The notes under the pieces were generated by a model. That model saw only the letters and a program-made list of their open reading frames with translations. It had not been told where the DNA came from and did not search any database. From Gymnopus androsaceus JB14 (lineage: Eukaryota > Basidiomycota > Agaricomycetes > Agaricales > Omphalotaceae): 64,000 nt of DNA. How positions within the stretch are numbered: position 1 is the first letter of the stretch; each line of letters starts with the position of its first letter. Both the position numbers and the translations under genes were made by a program. Below, piece after piece: positions 57,819 through 64,000 of the stretch. The stretch is from positions 1-64,000 of the forward strand of contig ML769649.1 in assembly GCA_009733575.1 (NCBI GenBank). Reading direction: 5' to 3'.

Positions 57819-58519
57819 TATACCAAAGATTGTCATCCTTGAAACCACGCACTGCGAAGCTGATAGTAGTAGTCATTCCCGCTGTCTAAAATCGATGACC
57901 AACTACAATGCCAAATATCCTCTCCACCCCAAAGAGATCGTCAAAGTGAAGGACAAGAAGAACTGGTTAAGAAACCTGGTGATGCATTATGCCTGCACAC
58001 GACCCAACTGAGCTGTAAAAGCCGTGTCCAGATGGCATCATCACGCTGTATAGGTGGCAAGTTTGTGTTCCGCAAAAGCGAGACATTCCCAAATGTGAGA
58101 TCTGGATAAAGAACCATGGCGTGAGTTGCCGATATGAGAATTGTGTGCGCTGTTAAGGGTGAACCAAGGATGTGTTTCCAAATGGTGTGATTGGTAGTCT
58201 CAATGACGTTCACGCTCTTTCGACTGAGTCTGTGATAACCCCAGACTGCATGAATGCTCTTGTCACAATACAGATGGATAGATTCCAGGTTTGGACTAAA
58301 CCTAAGCATACAGTGTATAAGCGGAGGCAATCTCGTAAGAGCGAGAACATACCCAAAATTTACCAGTGCAGCATGCAGCGCTTTTGCTCTATTAAAACCC
58401 ACCAGTATATCCAGTGGAGATGGTGCTGAAGTCTTTACAACCCCAATGCATGCCATTGCAGAAGAGCCCACAATAACTGCAGAAGCCTCAATCATAGCCA
58501 AATCGAAAATCTGCAATTC

Positions 58520-59280
58520 GGGGAAACTGCCATACCTCAGCAGGATGTTGGTCAAAGCTTGAAGTTTCTTCTTCAAACATTGTCACCAGATTAGACTCGT
58601 GATCGTAAATAATACTTTCTTCAAGGCCTGGCAAAACATTGCCAGTCAGGATACATATCTAATACACATTGATCCAGAGGAGGCAGGCCAGCGTATAACA
58701 GATTGTGAGCATGTAGAAAAGTGAGCAGGGCAACAATTTTGGGTTTGCGGACAACATAGGGTGTGAGTTTTGATAGTTCTTTCGCGCCGCAATTTACGGG
58801 GACCAATGAATACAATGCTGATAACATCGTTGAGGTCGGAGCCCAGGGAAGCGTTGTAGCATTTTTAAACAAATTCATGGGATGCGCACATGTATTGCCA
58901 CACATTTGAAATGGCTCAGAATCAGAAGAGCTGCCAAAAATGCGGGCAACATGGGCTGTTGTACAATAAAGACTGCAGGCCATTTCTTCTACCCAAGTTA
59001 TGTCTTGCAGATCTGGAGGTAACTCACCACAATACATATGGTTATTCAGCGCTAGCCAAGGCATTTCATTCTTCGAAAGAGCCGTATAACACATGGAACA
59101 GAAATATAGGTCCACCTGCAAACACTGTAGATTGATTGCACGGACTCCTTTTGGTTCAAGCAGAAGACCATCAAGAGATGGATGGATGTATGTAAACCTA
59201 GTGGGAGGCGTGTGGTCAAGAACATACTGATTCTTCACTCGAAGGATCTTCGAGAGGAGGTAGACAGCAGCTGATTCCAG
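58520..59280 (-). pseudogene. DUF6570 Helitron-associated fragment, one frameshift
   Basis: The minus strand from an acceptor TAG at 59281-59283: ESAAVYLLSKILRVKNQYVL, then the Cys-containing DUF6570 core FCSMCYTALSKNEMPWLALN, DLTWVEEM-like DITWVEEMACSLYCTTAHVA, GNTCAHPMNL. It shifts frame by one base near 58640 and continues PGLEESIIYDHESNLVTMFE. DUF6570 commonly forms the N-terminal portion of fungal Helitron Rep-helicase proteins; no Rep or helicase follows here, so this is a truncated fragment abutting the unknown-family pseudogene. Confidence 0.65.
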
Positions 59281-59407
59281 CTAAGCCTTTGCCAAATATC
59301 CCGATAAGTGTCGGGGAATGTTTTGCAATTTGACCCGATAAAATCAAAGAAAAAAAAATTTGCCCCAGGACACTATTTGCCAAATATTCTGATAGGGGGT
59401 GGATCAT

Positions 59408-60186
59408 CCTCGGGTGCTGCTGTCATTTGATCGGCACAACGGCAAACTTGTGGATTCCGTTTCCACCCTTCCCAGGGCGCTTATTTGCTTGTTTTGATAA
59501 ATATTTGGCATATTCTCTAGCTTCTGGCTCTTTTGCTAAATATTTGGCATAATTAATACTGCTTTCAAAAGTGGCGGGATCTGTGCGCATGCCCGCCCAC
59601 CGGCAACCATATCATTGGGCGCTTATGGGCGCTTATTTCCCGAAAAAAGTCGGTCATTGGACTGCATAAATCTTCAAAAAATCATAAAAAATGTTGAAAA
59701 TATTCAGGGATGCATTGATGTATACTGGCACTCAATTTGCATATGGTACAGGATCTTTTGCAAAATATCTTGATCACACTATACTGGGGGGCATGTACCC
59801 GGCCTCTGTCACTTACTTTCCCACGAAAAAAAACCAAAAAAATAGGTTCACTGGGCTTGATAAATCATGAAAAAATCATGAAAAACCTCGAAAATATTCA
59901 GGGGTGCATTGATGCACACCATTGCTTGATTTAAATATGGTACAGGATCTTTTGCAAAATATCTTGATCACACTATACTGGGGGACATGTACCCGGCCTC
60001 TGTCACTTACTTTCCCACGAAAAAAAAGAACCAAAAAAATAAGTTACTAGGCTTGATAAATCATGAAAAAAAACACAAAAAGCCTCGAAAATATTCAGGG
60101 GTGCATTGATGCACACCATTGCTTGATTTAAATATGTTACAGTATCTTTTGCAAAACATCTTGATCACACTATATTGAGGGGCACA
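59408..60186 (+). repeat. 194-197 bp tandem repeat (about 3 copies) and flanks
   Basis: AAAATATTCAGGG recurs at 59697, 59891 and 60088, with surrounding sequence (TTGCAAAATATCTTGATCAC, CATGTACCCGGCCTCTGTC) repeated at the same spacing. AT-rich with poly-A runs. Left of it, AATATTTGGCATA motifs repeat irregularly (59500-59560). No gene. Confidence 0.8.
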
Positions 60187-60188
60187 TA

Positions 60189-60288
60189 CAGTGGCTGCCA
60201 AAATCAACGTCACCCCCCCAATTTAGTTGCCTATTCAGTAGCCCATTCAGTAGGTCACGTGGGGTGACATCAATTTTGGCAGCCACTG
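60189..60288. mobile_element. 100-bp Tc1/mariner-type MITE
   Basis: Inverted termini CAGTGGCTGCCAAAATCAAC and CAGTGGCTGCCAAAATTGAT, extending into GTCACCCC/GGGGTGAC. TA at 60187-60188 and 60289-60290. The CAGT start and TA target fit Tc1/mariner. Confidence 0.85.
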
Positions 60289-60526
60289 TACCTGGCATCT
60301 AGTGAGCACTGGCAATGACACCCGGATCGATGTCCGTTTGTACTTGTTTGGTCTCCAATACATTCAAGATTTGTCAATAGTACAGACGTTTATCCCTTGT
60401 ACTAGCATTCTAGAGTCACCAAGTCGCATCAGAAGCGTGAATTATTGTTAGTACTTGACCTCCTAATATATGACAATGAAAATTATACAAAATTATACAC
60501 TATAATGACGAAAATGTGATAGAAAA

Positions 60527-62410
60527 TTAATCTCGATTATATCCTACTTCCTTCGCCTCTTCAAGATCACTTTCCACCTCCATTAGAATGCATCTGCTGT
60601 GTCTTTTTGGCAGTGACACGGTCCTGAGAGCCTGATTATTTCAAAAACTTGCCGGGACAATGATCTGGGTCAAAGGGGTCTCCGTGTTGGAAACAGGAAA
60701 GATTTCTATGATTTCATTTGTGACTCATATATATCCCAGACATAACACCACCACCTAAACAAGTGAAAAGACCACCGGAAACATCATATTCTATAGGCAG
60801 TTTACTCCAANNNNNNNNNNNNNNNNNNNNNNNNNCTGTGGAGGTGCTTTATCGAATGCTTCTAATAATAGCGATGCTTTTAGATCTTCTATTTTGACTG
60901 CCCAGAGTTCGAAGATTGTTACTACTGTTCCGTTTTCCTGTGAATCTGCCGGTATATTATTCAGTAATTAATTTTGGAATAAGCAGCTGAGGCTTACCGT
61001 GATGCCCAACAGCTTGTTCAGCTGTACGGCTCAAAAAATTAATGTTGTCGTAAACTTCACCAAAGAGACCAACAGCAGCAACTCCATGAGCTTTGGTCCG
61101 TACTGAAATGGACAGTCGTTGGAGTGTTCCGATTTTCCATGGGCGAATCTTCTTCTTAATCGGAACAGCTGTTGTCTCTGGCTCAGAATGGTCGATAGAG
61201 GTAGTCGTAGTGGAAGAATTAGGGGCTATCGGTACAGGCTCCTCTTCAGTACCTGGATCATCTGCTTCATTGCGAACCACGTTCGTATAGCTTTCTGTGA
61301 GTCCAAGATGGGACAATACAGCAAAGCTCTGCCGTTGTGCACCTGAAGCATATAAATACAGCCCCATGACCCGACGTGAAAGATTATTGGCATTGTTGTG
61401 CTCCGCTAGACATTGCAGTATGGCGGAAGTGACAATCTACAAAACTACCGTTAACTGTTATTCTTCAGTAAAAGAACGAATTTTCATACCGTTTTTGCTT
61501 GAGATTTTCGAGCGGTTGAATGTGTGGGTGTGTTGATTGTTTTTGTGATAGATTCAAAGATACGCAAGATGATACCTGCCTCATCTCGGAAGTAGTCATA
61601 AAGCTTGGTAAAGCTAAAGGACTTGATCAAGTTCTCGTCGATATCCCTTCCCCAAGTCTTCAGTCTCCCCGAGCGTGTAATATGACGAGCTTGCTTGCCA
61701 AGCAGTGAGCAAACATGCTGAACTGTCCACTCTTCAAGCTCGTCACGGAGACTTGGTGGACTCCGGGAACTCTTCCACCAATTCAGAATCTGTGTAACTC
61801 GACCTGATACCGAGGCAAATTCATGCCATCGAGCAACACCCTGCTTCGACTCTGGATCCAAAACATACATCACAAACTCCCCGAACGTGGTCCTTCTTGA
61901 GCGTAGAAGTTCAAGACAATGGCGAAATGTTTCATGCTTCATGGCTAGCTCAGCTTCGACTGCCGCGCGATGCGCCTTCTCTGCTGCTGCCAATTTCTCC
62001 GAAATCGTCTGCTTCTGCTTCTCGTGTCCTTCTTTTATTCGCACCGCTTTTTTCTCGGCAGCTGTACCGTGGAGAGGAGGTTCCATAATAAAACCAGGAG
62101 TTAACTGCAGCGGTGAAAGTTCTTGTAGCGGTTGGGCCGCTGTTGGTGTATCAACGACTCGGATCGGTGTAGATTGTGTAAAATCGGAATTGGATCGTGG
62201 TCTCCTTCGATGGGGTGTATATGGAATTAACAGTGGACTTTGGTCAAGATTAGAGTAATGGATAGGTGAGATAGGGGAACTGAGCGGAGAACTCTGTAGT
62301 TGCATTCCAGGAAGATCCTGAGACCTGTTCTGAGATGTCGATGAGCTGTAGCAAGCTCGTATGGGTGAAGAAAAGACAGAAGACAGAGGTGAACTTGGTT
62401 GATTGGCCAT
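60527..62410 (-). CDS. DUF6589-family protein, spans an assembly gap
   Basis: Starts ATG at 62410. Exon 1 62410-61490 (307 codons): Ser/Pro-rich N-terminus, Lys/Ala helix (EKLAAAEKAHRAAVEAELAM), then the conserved LDPESKQGVARWHEFAS, WWKSSRSPPSLRDELEEW and FTKLYDYFRDEAG blocks. Exon 2 61436-60998 has SAILQCLAEHNNANNLSRRV, LYLYASGAQRQSFAVLSHLG and LFGEVYDNINFLSRTAEQA. Exon 3 from 60945 begins DSQENGTVVTIFELW and runs into the gap at 60835. Beyond the gap WSKLPIEYDVSGGLFTCLGG and a tail ending VESDLEEAKEVGYNRD-stop at 60527 look like its C-terminus. The DNINF..RTAEQ..DSQENGT signature is that of DUF6589. Function unknown; the family is expanded in Agaricomycetes. Confidence 0.75.
60811..60835. 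other. Assembly gap (25 N)
   Basis: Run of 25 N inside the DUF6589 coding region; the true size is unknown. Confidence 1.
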
Positions 62411-62471
62411 TGAGTATGAACAAGGAGTGCGCGCTTAATTACTAGTACTCCTTTTTCTTATCATACTTCCC
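62411..62471. promoter_or_regulatory. 61-bp divergent promoter with inverted repeats
   Basis: Separates the start codons of the DUF6589 and RecQ-like genes. AGTATGA (62413-62419) and AAGGAGT (62422-62428) are mirrored by ACTCCTT (62447-62453) and TCATACT (62461-62467). Could be a shared protein-binding site. No TATA box is clear. Confidence 0.5.
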
Positions 62472-64000
62472 ATGACCGGCTCCTCCATACCTCGTCATGC
62501 ACAGCAAAAAAATGCGAGTCAAAAAGCCAAACGTCGTCGAGTGGAGACGGAGAAACATAACGAGCCACTGTCTTCAGAACCCCTAACCGATAAAGACCTG
62601 GAAAGTCTCGATGAGCATGTCAAGGCCAAGTTTCACAAGGATTATACCTTGAAGGACTTTCAGCTGGCAGCCACCAACGCACAACTCCAGCGAAAAGACA
62701 CGATAGTCCATGCTCATACTGGAGCTGGCAAGACAGCCATTGTCGCAGCTCCTCACGCACATCCTGCAACCCAAGGAAAAGTTACATTCTTGGTCTCACC
62801 ATTGATCGCACTTCAGGATGAACAGGCGGAGACGTTCCGAGAGGAGTACAACCTGTCTGCAATTGCAATAAACAGTAGTCATGGCGGACTGACTGCAAAA
62901 AATATGGCTGTAAGCTTGTTATCCTCTCAAAAATGCACATACTCACCATTAGATAGGAAATTTGTACTGGAAAATATCAAGTCGTTGTCATTTCGCCAGA
63001 GATGCTACTAACAAAGAGGTTTACAAGGAATGTGATCAAGAACCGCTCCCTTGCGCGACGTGTACTTTCCATTGTGATTGACGAAGCACACGTTATATCA
63101 CACTGGGGATCTGGGTTTCGAAAGAAGTATGGTGAAATGGGGATCCTCCGAACCCTCTTACCAAAAGGAATACCATTCGTTGCTTTATCGGCTACCTTAC
63201 CACCGCGCGTTCGAGAGGACATATTCAAAAAACTCCATTTCTCGAAGAAGGATGGGGGCTACGTTGACATAAACATCGGTAACGACAGACCCAACGTGTC
63301 ACTGGCTGTCCGCGCAATGCAGCATCCCATGAACACCTTCAAAGATCTCGACTTCTTGATTCCCCAAAACACCGCCCATGCGACTGACCTGAAGAAGACG
63401 TTTATCTACTGTGACGACACGGCATTAGGAACCGAGATTCAGGATCATCTCGAGGAACTCTTACCAGACGAACTTAAAGGCCAGGGTCTCATTCGGCCAT
63501 ATAGCGCGGTGTACTCCAAGTCATATCGGACAGCCGTCATGAAGCTTTTCAAAGCTGGTATTGTTCGCATATTGGTCTGTACCGATGCCGCAGGCATGGT
63601 ATGTCCTACTATAAAATTTTCGAAATGAGCATACTAACACCGAAGCTAGGGATGCAACATACCTGACGTCGATATTGTCGTACAATGGAAACTACCTGGA
63701 ACGTTATCGATGTTCATTCAGCGTGCTGGACGTGCTGCACGAGCCCAAAATCGAAAGGGTCTTGCTGTTCTTCTTGTCGAAAAGTCGGCCTATGGCTTGG
63801 ACTGTGAGCGACTAGTCAACAAGCTACAGGCTGGAACAAAGTCATCAACCAGGGGTAGAGGAAAAGGAAAGGGAAAGGGAAAGCCTACGGAGAATGAGTC
63901 TACACGCACGACTGGCGAATACGAGAAGTCGACTGAAAAGAATTACATGGAAAGCCATGGCGTGAAACGGGGTTCATACGATGGGAAGTCGGATACACAT
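62472..64000 (+). CDS. RecQ-like DEAH helicase (3' end beyond window)
   Basis: ATP-dependent 3'-5' helicase of the RecQ group. Exons: 62472-62909, 62957-63598, 63650 onward, no stop before the window ends. Motif I VHAHTGAGKT, motif Ia VSPLIALQDEQ, the RecQ-type spliced VVVISPEMLLTKRF, motif II VIDEAHVISHWG, motif III VALSATLPP, motif V LVCTDAAGMGCNIPDVDIVV and motif VI FIQRAGRAARAQ. N-terminus basic with KRRRVE (nuclear signal). After the helicase core a Gly/Lys run (RGRGKGKGKGKP) starts a likely C-terminal extension. Frame intact throughout. Head-to-head with the DUF6589 gene. Not a canonical Sgs1/BLM orthologue by context; resembles the multicopy RecQ-like helicases of mushroom genomes. Confidence 0.85.

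Larger units (their letters stand above)
55896..58510 (-). pseudogene. Unknown-family protein pseudogene split by a transposon
   Basis: Paralogue of 25393-25986. From the minus strand: KSVNVIETTNHTIWKHILGS, SATHAMVLYPDLTFGNVSLL, PPIQRDDAIWTRLLQLSWVV, then TGA at 57941-57943 where the other copy has an Arg codon, then RSLWGGEDIWHCSW and a one-base frameshift. At 57818-55984 a 1835-bp transposon interrupts it. The rest resumes at 55983 and ends DGTI-stop at 55896. The paralogue gives the uninterrupted junction base for base. No function recognised. Confidence 0.65.

Overview
The window looks like a repeat-rich, transposon-invaded stretch of an Agaricomycete (mushroom-lineage basidiomycete) nuclear genome. 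The evidence is short GT-AG introns of about 47-60 nt in nearly every real gene, basidiomycete-style protein families (NACHT-type ankyrin repeats, F-box proteins, DUF6570 and DUF6589 proteins, CYP51, M20 vacuolar carboxypeptidase) and many fungal transposon classes. All family names come from reading the translations by eye; no database search was possible.

Layout. 0-0.6 kb: 3' end of an ankyrin-repeat gene. 1.2-1.9 kb: broken Harbinger-type transposase. 3.8-6.3 kb: M20 carboxypeptidase (CPS1-like), 11 exons, one frameshift. 6.7-8.2 kb: aminoglycoside-phosphotransferase-like kinase with a frameshift. 8.6-9.25 kb: F-box pseudogene. 9.5-34.96 kb: three tandem copies (A 9.3-17.04, B 17.04-24.17, C 24.17-34.96 kb) of a chimeric unit. 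The unit joins a headless CYP51 (ERG11) pseudogene on the minus strand to an unidentified multi-exon gene on the plus strand, whose last intron holds a 71-bp intron-like minisatellite. B and C also carry a 924-bp DNA transposon inside CYP51 and a 1.7-kb solo LTR inside the minisatellite; A is the empty site for both. 35.6-37.5 kb: another solo LTR, inverted, with a 4-bp target duplication. 39.0-49.05 kb: a 10.04-kb element with hAT-type terminal inverted repeats and a perfect 8-bp target duplication. It encloses a full-length but stop-containing Helitron Rep-helicase gene, an OB-fold-like gene and a small basic gene. 49.3-55.3 kb: a second downstream-repeat/CYP51/M20 block, with both genes pseudogenised. 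55.5-60.3 kb: an unknown-family pseudogene split by a 1.8-kb TA-target transposon that itself holds another element, a DUF6570 Helitron fragment, a 194-bp tandem repeat and small MITEs. 60.5-64 kb: a divergent gene pair, DUF6589 protein (minus, crossing a 25-N gap) and RecQ-like helicase (plus, running off the window), sharing a 61-bp intergenic region with inverted repeats.

Themes. The whole window is a nest of insertions whose boundaries can often be fixed to the base from target duplications and paralogous empty sites. Coding genes are mostly decayed; several elements are broken only by TGA codons of the kind produced by C-to-T change at CGA, suggesting methylation-linked or RIP-like decay. 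Copy B differs from C mostly by scattered single-base indels, which looks technical. The most interesting candidates are the hAT-bounded Helitron/OB-fold composite, the CYP51 capture unit with its intron-like array, and the divergent RecQ-DUF6589 module.
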